Assembly: GCF_012641275.1 (NCBI RefSeq)
Contig: NZ_JABAIA010000002.1
Location: 2,046,001 to 2,110,000, forward strand
Reading direction: 5' to 3'
Length of the DNA stretch: 64,000 nucleotides
DNA from: Chitinophaga varians
GTDB taxonomy: Bacteria; Bacteroidota; Bacteroidia; Chitinophagales; Chitinophagaceae
Part shown: in pieces, positions 8,853 to 17,600 of the stretch
Layout of the letters: every line of letters begins with the position of its first letter
How positions within the stretch are numbered: the first letter of the stretch is position 1
Program-made: the position numbers and the translations under genes
The notes under the pieces: generated by a model
What the model saw: only the letters and a program-made list of their open reading frames with translations
Told to the model about the DNA's origin: nothing
Database searches by the model: none

Positions 8853-11015
8853 ATGAAGATGAGATGGTTTTTTCTGATCTGTATGTTTTCCGGCCTTTTG
8901 GCGCAGGCACAGTCTGTGCCCTTGCAATGGGAACCTGTAGCGCCGGGTGTCTGGAAGGCAACCGTAGGGCAGCCTGACAAAGTGGACCTACTGACGACGG
9001 CAGGTGGCAGTCCCCGGAAAGAGGCGCTGCAAAAGCTCGGAGAGGCACCCTTTCCGCTGCCCCAGGCCGAGTGTAGCGCCGAAATAAAAGAAGGAAAGGT
9101 GTACCTGCGTTTTCCTTTGCAGGAGGAAGAACAATTGTTTGGACTGGGCCTGCAATTTAAAACGGTGAACCGCAGAGGGCAGATATTGAACCTGCATATG
9201 GACCACTATCAGGGGCGGGACGATGGCCGTTCACATGCGCCGGTGCCCTTTTACGTTTCCAGCAGTGGTTATGGCGTGCTGATAAACAGCGCCCGTTATA
9301 TCACTGTATATGCCGGCACTGCCGTACGGGTCAACAGCCAGCATCCGCCGAGGGTATATGACCGGAACACGGAGCCTGACTGGAGCGCGCAGCCTTATTC
9401 CGATGCGGTGGAAATGCTGGTGCCGGCGGCTGGTACAGAGATATATGTTTTTGCCGGTAAAAATTCGATGGAAGCGGTACAACGGTATAACCTGTTCAAT
9501 GGCGGCGGCGTGCTTCCTCCCAAGTGGGGCCTCGGCTTTACGCACCGTATGCCCACCCTCTCTACCGCAGCCCAGGTGAAAGCGGAAGCGACAGCGTTTA
9601 ATGAACACGGTTTTCCACTGGATTTCATCGGGCTGGAACCCGGTTGGCAAACAAAAGCTTATCCCTGCACTTTTGAATGGGACAAGTCAAGGTTCCCCGA
9701 TCCGGCTGCTTTTGTAAAAGAGATGCAGGCCAAAGGCATCCGGTTAAACTTATGGCTGAATCCTTATTTATCGCCGGCTTCCTCTTTGTATAGTGCCGCG
9801 AAGCCGTTGTCCGGTTCTCATACCGTATGGAACGGCCTCGTACCGGACCTTACTTTACCGGCGGCGCAACAGCTGTACAAAAATATCTTCAAAACACAGC
9901 ACGTGGACATCGGTGTCTCCGGATACAAAATCGATGAAGTGGATGGCGTAGACAGCTGGTTGTGGCCGGACGTGGCCACATTCCCCTCCGGAACAACAGC
10001 CGAACAAATGCGGCAGGTATACGGGGTAATGATGCAGCGGCTTACCACCGGGTGGTTCAGAGAGAAAGGCGTACGGACATATGGACTGGTACGCGCCTCC
10101 AACGCCGGAGCATCCTCCTTTCCCTATGTGATCTATAACGACTATTACAACCATCGCGATTTTATCACCGCATTGTGTAACAGCAGTTTTATCGGAGTAC
10201 TCTGGACGCCGGAGGTAAGGGCCTCCAAAACAGCAGAGGAGTGGTTGAGACGTATGCAGTCTGCCTGCTTTTCTCCCATGGCCATGCTTAATGCATGGGC
10301 TGATGGCACCAAACCCTGGAGTTTCCCTGAAGTGGAGAAACAGGTAAAAGACGTGGCATTACTGAGAATGCAGTTGTTCCCCTACCTCTACACAGTTTTC
10401 TCCCAATACTACCTGGAAGGTAAACCTCCGGTGAGGGCGATGAACCTGGTGGAGGGCTTCTCTTTTCAGCACCAGTCTCAGAAGGCCGCACTCGACGGAA
10501 CAGAGAACCCTTACCGTATGGCGTTACGGGAAGATGTAAAAGACCAGTTTATGCTGGGAGATGATCTGTTGGTAGCACCTATGTTCACAGGGCAGACCAC
10601 CAGGAAGGTGATACTGCCACAGGGCAAATGGTACGACTTCTACACCGGTGAATACGTTGGGAACGGTAATATTATCGAAGCAACACCGGGGCTGGATAAA
10701 ATACCGCTGTATGTAAGAGACGGTGGCATTATTCCGATGATACCGCCGGTAACGCACACGCCGGCGCCTGATGAGCAGCTGCCGCTGGAAATCCGCCATT
10801 ACGGCGAGGCGGAAAGTACCGCTGTGCTGTATGACGACGACGGACAATCGTACGACTACCAGCAAGGTAAGTATATGCAATACCGGCTGTCCGCAAAAAA
10901 GGACAAACATGCCAAATGGCAGGGGCAGGTAGTGATAGAAAACAAGCAGGGGCTAAAAGTGGCCTACAAAAATATCAAGTGGCGGTTTATGCTGCCTGAA
11001 AGCTCCGGCAGATAA
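8853..11015 (+). CDS. GH31 family alpha-glycosidase
   Basis: Secreted GH31 enzyme (alpha-glucosidase/alpha-xylosidase group) with a signal peptide (MKMRWFFLICMFSGLLAQAQ). N-terminal beta-sandwich to about residue 210, TIM barrel about 220-560, then C-terminal beta domains. The nucleophile motif GYKIDEVDG places Asp at about residue 361. The later RASNAGASSFPYVIYNDYYNHRDF region holds the acid/base area. I start it at ATG 8853, 4 bp after the susD stop. The longer open frame from 8790 overlaps susD and would put 21 non-signal residues ahead of the signal peptide. It completes the SusCD locus with GH97; alpha-linked hexose oligosaccharides are the likely substrate, with exact specificity unknown. 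Confidence 0.9.
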   Translation: MKMRWFFLICMFSGLLAQAQSVPLQWEPVAPGVWKATVGQPDKVDLLTTAGGSPRKEALQKLGEAPFPLPQAECSAEIKEGKVYLRFPLQEEEQLFGLGLQFKTVNRRGQILNLHMDHYQGRDDGRSHAPVPFYVSSSGYGVLINSARYITVYAGTAVRVNSQHPPRVYDRNTEPDWSAQPYSDAVEMLVPAAGTEIYVFAGKNSMEAVQRYNLFNGGGVLPPKWGLGFTHRMPTLSTAAQVKAEATAFNEHGFPLDFIGLEPGWQTKAYPCTFEWDKSRFPDPAAFVKEMQAKGIRLNLWLNPYLSPASSLYSAAKPLSGSHTVWNGLVPDLTLPAAQQLYKNIFKTQHVDIGVSGYKIDEVDGVDSWLWPDVATFPSGTTAEQMRQVYGVMMQRLTTGWFREKGVRTYGLVRASNAGASSFPYVIYNDYYNHRDFITALCNSSFIGVLWTPEVRASKTAEEWLRRMQSACFSPMAMLNAWADGTKPWSFPEVEKQVKDVALLRMQLFPYLYTVFSQYYLEGKPPVRAMNLVEGFSFQHQSQKAALDGTENPYRMALREDVKDQFMLGDDLLVAPMFTGQTTRKVILPQGKWYDFYTGEYVGNGNIIEATPGLDKIPLYVRDGGIIPMIPPVTHTPAPDEQLPLEIRHYGEAESTAVLYDDDGQSYDYQQGKYMQYRLSAKKDKHAKWQGQVVIENKQGLKVAYKNIKWRFMLPESSGR

Positions 11016-11032
11016 ACCGGTTGCTAAAAAAC

Positions 11033-11079
11033 GGTAAAGGGAGGACTGCATGTTGCAACACGCAGCTCTCCCTTTTACC
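11033..11079 (+). terminator. Intrinsic terminator of the SusCD/GH31 operon
   Basis: Long near-perfect hairpin just after the GH31 stop. GGTAAAGGGAG on the left pairs with CTCCCTTTTACC on the right, and the inner part CTGCATGTTG pairs with CAACACGCAG. The right arm contains TTTT. It separates the glycan locus from the lipase gene. Confidence 0.75.
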
Positions 11080-11218
11080 TTTGGAGCAGACGCGTTTTGT
11101 ATGTATTTTGTAAATTTATTTATTATGTGAGGAATCCAAATAATTTTACTAAATTCGACCACTCAATATAACCATGTAACCCTTAACCATTTTTTTTCAC
11201 CCTCAAATACCATTTACT

Positions 11219-12265
11219 ATGGAATCCAAGACCTCCCAAACAACGGCCCAGTCCTATGGTGGCCAACAACCCGCAGATGCAAAAGTGGCAGTACAGCTGT
11301 GCTCATTGACGCTCGATACGAATATTGTCAATGACATTGGCACGCTCATGCCTGGTTGGAAAATAGTCTGGAACGGTAAGCCGACTATCGACGACAACTA
11401 TGCATTTGTTGCGTTTAACGCTTCCGAAAAAAAGTATGCGCTGGTCATCCGTGGCTCAGTTGTCGACAAGTTTAGTGACTGGAACACTTTCGCAAACTGG
11501 ATACTGGAAGACCTGAATGCGATTGTCATGCTGCACTGGCCCTATGCGCCCACTACCCAAAAGCCCCTGATTGCCGCAGGAGCCTATATTGCCTTCACCA
11601 ACCTGCTCCTCATGGAAGATGCGCTGGGATCTGGTAAAAACGTTGGCGAATATCTCCTTACTCATGCAACAGGCGCGGGTAATAGCCTGATCATTGCCGG
11701 GCATAGCCTCGGAGGGAATATAGCCAATGTATATGCCTCCTATTTTGTGCAGATGCTGATAAACAGAAATATTTCCACCTCCAATATTTCGCTTTTCACG
11801 TTTGCTGCCCCGGCTGCCGGCAATGCTGATTTTGCACTGGACCTGGACAACAAACTGACTACAGCATGGCATTACGAGAACCAAAATGACATGGTGCCGA
11901 AATTCCCTGTTGTGACCGGGCTTGTGTACACCAGCAATACATTCGCGCCTAAAACACCGGATGCAAATAAGATTACCGTTACCCTAAATGCTAAAACAAT
12001 CACTCTTAACGGCCCGAATACGACACTGCATGACGTTTATATGGCGATTGCAGGCATATTCGCGAAGAATGGCTACGTACAGCCAATAAAGAATAACTAT
12101 ATCATCTTCCCGACGGACCTGAACCCTAAACTTACCGAGAACAGCATCAAAGACTGGCTTGGCCAGGTGGCTCCTCAGCATGGGCTGGATTACTATGCTG
12201 CCTTCCTGGGTGCCAGGCTTCCGGTAATACAAAGTAAGCGGGTAACAGCAGAAGCGGTTATCTAA
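11219..12265 (+). CDS. Class-3 (fungal-type) lipase-like alpha/beta hydrolase
   Basis: Predicted serine esterase/lipase of the lipase_3 family. The nucleophile elbow is GHSLGG (Ser163), the acid is probably Asp224 in NQNDMVPKFP, and the base is probably His271 in TLHDVYM, matching the usual order. No signal peptide or membrane segment is visible, so the protein starts as cytosolic unless exported by a non-Sec route. It stands alone between two hairpins, upstream of the GG-leader peptide cluster. A functional link to that cluster cannot be shown. Substrate unknown. Confidence 0.8.
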   Translation: MESKTSQTTAQSYGGQQPADAKVAVQLCSLTLDTNIVNDIGTLMPGWKIVWNGKPTIDDNYAFVAFNASEKKYALVIRGSVVDKFSDWNTFANWILEDLNAIVMLHWPYAPTTQKPLIAAGAYIAFTNLLLMEDALGSGKNVGEYLLTHATGAGNSLIIAGHSLGGNIANVYASYFVQMLINRNISTSNISLFTFAAPAAGNADFALDLDNKLTTAWHYENQNDMVPKFPVVTGLVYTSNTFAPKTPDANKITVTLNAKTITLNGPNTTLHDVYMAIAGIFAKNGYVQPIKNNYIIFPTDLNPKLTENSIKDWLGQVAPQHGLDYYAAFLGARLPVIQSKRVTAEAVI

Positions 12266-12677
12266 ACAGATTGTCCTAACATATCAAAATAAAAAAGAGG
12301 TTGTCTCAACAGTAATTATATTACTTTGGGCAGCCTCTTTATGTATTGTTAACATCCGTGAAAAACTGGTTAACTTCTAACTATACCGCCTATACGGGTT
12401 GTCGTAATATTGCCTCGCATTCGGAAACGGTCACAACTACACGTTGTCCGGGCCATGCCAGCGATATATTTAAGACAATCATTCTCGAATAACCATGAAC
12501 AACGGAAACAGCTCTTCGTAAAAGAGCACAACCCCTTTCTCAGGAATATATAAGGTAGCATTCATTCATATCAGGCATAGGCCTGTATGGTCTTTCCCAT
12601 GTCAAATAATTTCACATTGTCAGTAGATGTCATCGGGATGAACGATTTGTTTTATTTATTATTTAAACATCAGAAGA
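12266..12677. other. Non-coding gap upstream of the first GG-leader peptide gene
   Basis: 412 bp without a credible gene. It holds the hairpin at 12293-12340 and, near its right end, the AT-rich leader of the peptide gene (TTTATTTATTATTTAAAC at about 12651-12668), which probably contains its promoter. I could not assign clear -33/-7 boxes. A 63-codon minus-strand frame here has no recognisable features. Confidence 0.6.
12293..12340 (+). terminator. Intrinsic terminator after the lipase gene
   Basis: Hairpin with arms AAAGAGGTTGTCTCAA and TTGGGCAGCCTCTTT (G-U pairs included) around an A/T-rich loop, 28 bp after the lipase stop. The flanking A-run and TTT suit a terminator usable in both directions. 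The GAGGcTGtCTcAA type of arm resembles hairpins I know to recur between genes in Bacteroidota, so it may be one copy of a repeated element. Confidence 0.6.
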
Positions 12678-12917
12678 ATGAAAAAGCAAACATTCAAAAA
12701 GTTGAACCTGCGCAAAGTAGAGATTGCAAGCTTAAGTCCTGAAGGTCAGAGAAACCTGTGGGGTGGTACCGGTCCTGGTCCTGCCGGCGCTCCTACCGGC
12801 GGTGGGTATACAATTCCCGGTGCTCCGGTCCCTTTGCCCGGATCTCCCTGCGCGGCCACCAACGGTTATCCCTGTCAAATTACCAATGGCAATGTCGGTC
12901 CTTGTTGTCCTATTTGA
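12678..12917 (+). CDS. GG-leader, proline-rich precursor peptide A (putative RiPP precursor)
   Basis: 79-residue peptide with two parts. Residues 1-30 form a basic leader (MKKQTFKKLNL..., then IASLS) ending in Gly29-Gly30, the pattern of Bacteroidota double-glycine leaders that C39 peptidases recognise and cut. Residues 31-79 are the presumed core: 11 Pro, many Gly, and four Cys near the C-terminus (SPC, YPC, CCPI). Short G-x-P steps (GPGPAGAP, IPGAPVPLPG) resemble hydroxylation substrates. A hairpin follows, then the dioxygenase gene 88 bp downstream in the same direction. Peptide B (14084-14329, minus strand) has a leader of the same length with 14 of 30 identical residues. No LanB/LanC, radical SAM or transporter gene is in the window. 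Function is inferred. Confidence 0.8.
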   Translation: MKKQTFKKLNLRKVEIASLSPEGQRNLWGGTGPGPAGAPTGGGYTIPGAPVPLPGSPCAATNGYPCQITNGNVGPCCPI

Positions 12918-12941
12918 TCCACAACCGTGGAATTAACCCGC

Positions 12942-12976
12942 AAGCAAGTAACACTCCCCTGGAGTGTTGCTTGCTT
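12942..12976 (+). terminator. Hairpin between peptide A and the dioxygenase (probable attenuator)
   Basis: AGCAAGTAACACTCC (12943-12957) pairs with GGAGTGTTGCTTGCT (12961-12975) across a 3-nt loop, with one G-U pair. The following TTCTTTGTTTT is T-rich. It lies 25 bp after the peptide stop and 30 bp before the dioxygenase start. A leaky terminator here would give much precursor and little enzyme, as in many peptide gene clusters. Confidence 0.65.
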
Positions 12977-13005
12977 CTTTGTTTTAATGATTAAACCGAA
13001 AATAT

Positions 13006-13995
13006 ATGAAACCCGGATTCCATACTATAGCACATCATTATGCCACTAATCTGGTGATTTACTTCCTGGGATTGCACGATATTCATATGGGACGTTTAGC
13101 AGTAAGGACTGCGTTGTATGAGAAAGAAACATTCCCGGAAATAGCTATACAGGACATCAGCAGCCAGTTACAGGAATGGGGCGTCCGCCATGAGCTGAAA
13201 ACAGCTCCCTGTAATATCGCAACGGCTGTTGTTTTCCCAACCATGGCTGTTGTCCGGATACAGGAAAAGGAAGTGTTGGCTATTATAGAAAGGGTTGAAG
13301 GCCAACAGGTATACCTGGAATATTTTTCGGCAGATGCCACCACTTATGCAATCAGTGAATTAACTGTACTACAGTACCTGGACATCCGGGAGATTATTGT
13401 GGACAAAACATTTTGTGAAGCACGTGCGCAGGAAGATGCGTCTAAACAGGAAGCATACACGGACACCATTTTTGCGGTGGAAGATTTTTTGTCTGAGGAG
13501 GAATGTAGTTATATGATTGATTATTGTGAGCAGCATAACTTGTTCAGCAGAAGTATGACCGGGACGGCGGACGGCACCAGCGAAGTAACAGGAAACAGGA
13601 CCAGCTATTCGGCGTTTATCACCACCTGCCGGCAGGATACCTTGTTTAAGGACATCATAGAACGGGCTGCCGACCTGATGGAAGTAGATACGACCCGCGT
13701 AGAAGATCTGCAGTGTGTGCGTTATGGAGAAGGGCAGTTGTACAAACCACATTTTGACTCTTTTGAAACAGGCCTGAAACGTAAGGCTACGCTATTGGTT
13801 TACCTGAACGATGATTACGAAGGAGGGGAAACGATATTTCCTGAAATAGGTTTTAGTATAAGCCCTAAGAAAGGTATGGCTCTGGCTTTTGTCAACCTGG
13901 ATGAACAAAACAACGATCTGATCTATTCGCTGCACGGAGGAGCGCCGGTAACGGCCGGTGTCAAGTTCGCGTGTAATATATGGATTCACTTGTGA
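13006..13995 (+). CDS. Degenerate C39-like domain fused to prolyl-4-hydroxylase-type 2OG-Fe(II) dioxygenase
   Basis: 329 residues. The C-terminal half (about 155-329) is a P4Hc-type dioxygenase: iron ligands His249 and Asp251 (PHFD), distal His310 (SLHGG) and 2-oxoglutarate-binding Lys320 (GVKFACNIW). Family members hydroxylate proline or similar residues. The N-terminal part (about 1-133) matches the pattern of non-catalytic C39-like domains in Bacteroidota (short helices, ETFPEIAIQDISSQLQEWGV, then a beta-rich half). It has no Cys in the usual catalytic position near its N-terminus. C39 domains recognise GG leaders, so this one may dock the neighbouring peptides onto the hydroxylase. It sits between two GG-leader Pro-rich peptide genes and ends at a perfect terminator. 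The dioxygenase call is strong; the C39-like call is moderate. Confidence 0.82.
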   Translation: MKPGFHTIAHHYATNLVIYFLGLHDIHMGRLAVRTALYEKETFPEIAIQDISSQLQEWGVRHELKTAPCNIATAVVFPTMAVVRIQEKEVLAIIERVEGQQVYLEYFSADATTYAISELTVLQYLDIREIIVDKTFCEARAQEDASKQEAYTDTIFAVEDFLSEEECSYMIDYCEQHNLFSRSMTGTADGTSEVTGNRTSYSAFITTCRQDTLFKDIIERAADLMEVDTTRVEDLQCVRYGEGQLYKPHFDSFETGLKRKATLLVYLNDDYEGGETIFPEIGFSISPKKGMALAFVNLDEQNNDLIYSLHGGAPVTAGVKFACNIWIHL

Positions 13996-14002
13996 TAAAA
14001 GC

Positions 14003-14050
14003 CATCTAACAAAAAAACCTTCAGAATCCTGAAGGTTTTTTTGTTAGATG
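14003..14050. terminator. Bidirectional terminator between dioxygenase and peptide B
   Basis: Perfect 22-bp inverted repeat (arms 14003-14024 and 14029-14050, loop AATC). The core is AAAAAAACCTTCAG / CTGAAGGTTTTTTT, giving a U-run on both strands. It can end transcription of the dioxygenase from the left and of peptide B from the right. Confidence 0.9.
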
Positions 14051-14083
14051 TTAATGTACATAATAAAAGGATTTGCCTGGTCA

Positions 14084-14329
14084 TTACCATCCGTGCGGAC
14101 ATGCAACCGTAAAAGGTCCGGTAGCGCATGTAGGAGGGCCGGCAGGAACGGCGGTCCTGGAAGTAGGGCTGGTAATGGGGCCGGTTGGACTGCCCGTCGG
14201 GCTGCCTGCGGGGCTGCCGGGAGCGGTAGGGGTGGCGTTACCGCCCAGCATTAATTGCGCTCGGTCGTCGCTTAGCTGAGCAATCTTGATCATTTTGAGG
14301 CTTAATTTTTTTACAGTCGTCTTTTTCAT
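14084..14329 (-). CDS. GG-leader, proline-rich precursor peptide B (putative RiPP precursor)
   Basis: 81-residue peptide read from the ATG at 14329. The frame is open further upstream to 14506, but that extension lacks the leader pattern and the MKKTTVKKLSL start matches peptide A. Residues 1-30 are the leader (IAQLS, ending Gly29-Gly30). Residues 31-81 are a Pro/Ser/Thr/Gly-rich core with 12 Pro, repeated G-S-P-T steps (SPAGSPTGSPTGP) and two Cys near the C-terminus (PTC, ACPHGW). It converges on the dioxygenase gene and shares its terminator. The core differs from A in order and Cys count, so one enzyme may serve two different products. No other maturation gene is adjacent. Confidence 0.78.
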   Translation of the reverse strand: MKKTTVKKLSLKMIKIAQLSDDRAQLMLGGNATPTAPGSPAGSPTGSPTGPITSPTSRTAVPAGPPTCATGPFTVACPHGW

Positions 14330-14667
14330 GGTAATGATGTTAAACTGTCGGGCGGATAAAGGGTTTACAAGAATTTTTGCATGGCTTGTATCTGGCGTCA
14401 TGCGGATGCAAATATCCTGTGTTTGGGATGGATACATTTGATAGAAATTAGCTGATGCTGTACAGATTTTAGCCGACATGCGTTGAGAAAAAATCCAGGT
14501 CACCAAGGGTGATTGAAATGGAGAAAAAGAACCAGCGGATATAGCATATTAATAAAAAAATAATATTAATAATTGATATTTAGGTGTACATTTATTGTGT
14601 TTTGTTTGTTATTTAACTATTTAAGCAATTTTATTAGCCCTTTTCCTGTGCCAAAAATATTATACCT
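14330..14667. other. AT-rich divergent intergenic region
   Basis: 338 bp between peptide B (minus) and the first RHS gene (plus), so it should hold both promoters. The right part (14540-14667) is very AT-rich (runs such as AATAAAAAAATAATATTAAT). TTTG elements occur at about 14601-14608, but I see no well-spaced TAnnTTTG box. No gene seen. Confidence 0.5.
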
Positions 14668-17600
14668 ATGACTGTACGTTCCCTGTGTCGGCAGGTAATT
14701 AAAAATTTTTTCTGCCTTTTTCTATTGCTTTCCGCAGTTTTCGCCCATGCCCAGGTGGATTTGCCATCGGGCAAAGCCCAGGTCGATTTTCCGCTTTTTA
14801 ATTATGATGATGGTGGCAAACTTTCCCTTTCTGTTGGATTGTTTTATACTGACGGTGATGGCGTAAAGGTCAATAAAATGGCCAGTACCGTTGGTCTGGG
14901 ATGGGAGTTGAATGCCGGAGGAAGAATATCCCGTATTACAAAGGGAGAACCTGATGACCAGGTAGGCGGAACATTTGGTAATGAACTGTATGCCACCGGT
15001 AACCTTTATACACCCAATAACGGAACGCGTGGTGTTATGCCGTATGGAATGGGATGGGTGCCACTGGTACAGTACTCACTTGATTATTTTAAATACAGTG
15101 CGGATGTCATTGCAGACAGGGCACAGGATGAATTTGTATTCCAGTTTGGAGGCAGGACGGGCCGCTTTGTTATCAATACTTTGGGTGGAATTACGATCCT
15201 GGATGACTCCAGGCTGAAAATAGAAAGAGTGGACGAGGATATGACCGCGAACAATATTCTGACCCGGATCAGTAGTTTTGTTATTACGGATGAAACAGGA
15301 GTCAGGTATACTTTCAGCGATAAGGAGCTCGGTAAGATTATCTCCTATCAGACAAAAGGTAAGAAGCAGTTTTTCCTTGATCCCGCCCCTGCAAACATGC
15401 TTACTTATTTAAGCCGGCAACAATATAAGATCAGTAATTACTCTGTCGTTAATGGTTGGCTGCTGACGGAAATTTTTGATCCTTTCACCCAAAAGAAAAT
15501 TAAGTTCTCCTACGACAGCTACAGTGTTGAATATCTTTTTGATATCGATGCAATGGTATCTGTTACCAGGCGTGATGACGGGTTGGACGATGTGACCGCT
15601 CTGAGAGCCGATTCCAGGGTGGCCGCTACGCTGAAGAGAATAACACAGGTAGAACTGCCTGACAATACAAAAATAAAGTTCACCTATTCCACGGCAGACA
15701 GGGCTGACCTTCCCGGCGCAAAAGCATTGGTGAAAATGGCGGTAGAAGACAATGACAAGGAAAAGTTCAGCTATCAGTTCAACTATAATTACTTTTCCCG
15801 CACCAATCTCCGTGATTTCACCTATAGCTTCCCTGCTGACGAAGTGGGAAATGCCCGTTTATGTTTGTCTTCCTTTCAGAAATCCGGTACTAATAACGTG
15901 AAAGACAATCCATACCGGTTTACATACTATTCAGGTTATCAGGGAGTGCCTCCGAGGTGCGGTGCGCGTTCTGACCACTGGGGGTATTATAACACTAACT
16001 TTGAACTGTGGGATACTGATATACATACCTATCAGAACCTGCAGGGCATTAGCCAGGCTTTCAGAAGAGTGATCGGACAATTGTCTGATATACAGTCCGG
16101 AACGCTGAAAAGCATACAGTATCCTAATGGCGGAAGTATGGAATATGAGTATGAAAGCAACACCTTCTTTGATAATACCAGAGAAATCAGGACCGGAGGC
16201 CTCAGGGTAAAAAAGGTCACATGGAAAGATGGCGTTGGCGTTAATCCGGATGTCAGCAAAGAATACAAGTATACAAGAGAAGATGGAAAGTCTTCCGCAT
16301 GGGGCTACGTAGAGCCCAATTATACAAATACATCACTGACCAAGCTAGTCGTTCCGGTAAAAGGATCATTCACCGTCGGAGCGCTGAGCCGTGATCTCGC
16401 AGTGCCGGTATTACAGTCTGCATTTTACAACTATTCGCATTTTGATAACCCGCAGTTCAAAGGTCAGAGTGTAATGGCTTCCAATCTTGTCATGAGCCTG
16501 ATCATGGTAGCGATCAGATACCTGATCGCTGATGCTTTTTTTCCATCGGAAATTGAAAAGGATATCTCTTCCCAAAATAATTCGAGTCTGCAGGCGAAGA
16601 AACTCAACCCGTTACCGGGTACCTATGCGAGAGTGACAGTGTTTGAAGGCACTGAGGCAGACAACAGGGGCAGGTCAGTGTATGAGTTCACAACGGACAA
16701 GGACTTTCCGATTCAGTATCCCCTTGGCGCATACTCCTCTCAGCAGAGGTATGTACCAGGTTTGTATGGCATGCTCAAGCGAAAGAAGGTATTTAATAAA
16801 AAAGGAGATATAGTAAAAGAAGTTTATAATAAATACGAAGCGTTTATAAAAGAAATCAGGGACAACCTTAACTATTCAGTTGATTTTAGCCCAACCAGAA
16901 CGCTGGTAACCCCTTATAACTATCTGGGGCAATATTATAATTATGTAGGAGCCTTCAAAGATGAATACTATCCGCTTACAGGAAGATCAAAGCTGGTTTA
17001 CAGCATTGAGAAGAACTATACAGATAACTCCCGGTTGATGGAATTCCGGACCGACTATCTTTATGATAACAACTATAATTTAAAGAAGGTTACAACAAAG
17101 ACAAGTCTGAACGAGAAAATCGAAAAGAGAATCTATTATCCGTATGACTATAACGTTACCGGGACACTTAAATTACTGAAGGACAATAATGTACTGTCAG
17201 TGCCGATATCAACAGAATACTGGTTGATCAGTGAAGGAAAAGAAGATATGCTGACGGGTATGGAAACTGCGGAGATGACGCAGCTTGCTAATGGCGCTTT
17301 CAAGCCGGAAAAGATTTACCGTCTGGTCACTAAATCACCTGTGCCCAAAAGTATTATAGGAGAGTTTAAACCTGATGCCCTGATAAGAAACAGTAGCCTC
17401 ATAAAGGAACAGGTCAGGTATGTCTACAACAATAATGGTGAACTGATATCGACTATAGCAGAAGACAGGATAGAAAGTAATATCTATGATGACAAAGGAA
17501 ATACCATCATCGCAAAGGCCATGAATGCAGCTCCCGGTGAAATCGCATTTACCAGTTTTGAGAGAAATGCTGCCGGTAACTGGACCATTGCATCAGCCAC

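Noticed and set aside
12370..12561. 63-codon minus-strand frame in the gap before peptide A
   Set aside because: No family pattern, no paired gene, and it overlaps the probable promoter zone of peptide A.
14073..14279. Plus-strand frame rich in Gly, Pro and Val opposite peptide B
   Set aside because: It is the antisense of the Pro/Gly-rich core of peptide B, whose leader and start match peptide A.
12678..14329. Class I lanthipeptide cluster
   Set aside because: The leaders resemble those seen on Bacteroidota lanthipeptides and the cores hold Cys and Ser/Thr, but no LanB or LanC gene is present; a hydroxylase is the only enzyme.
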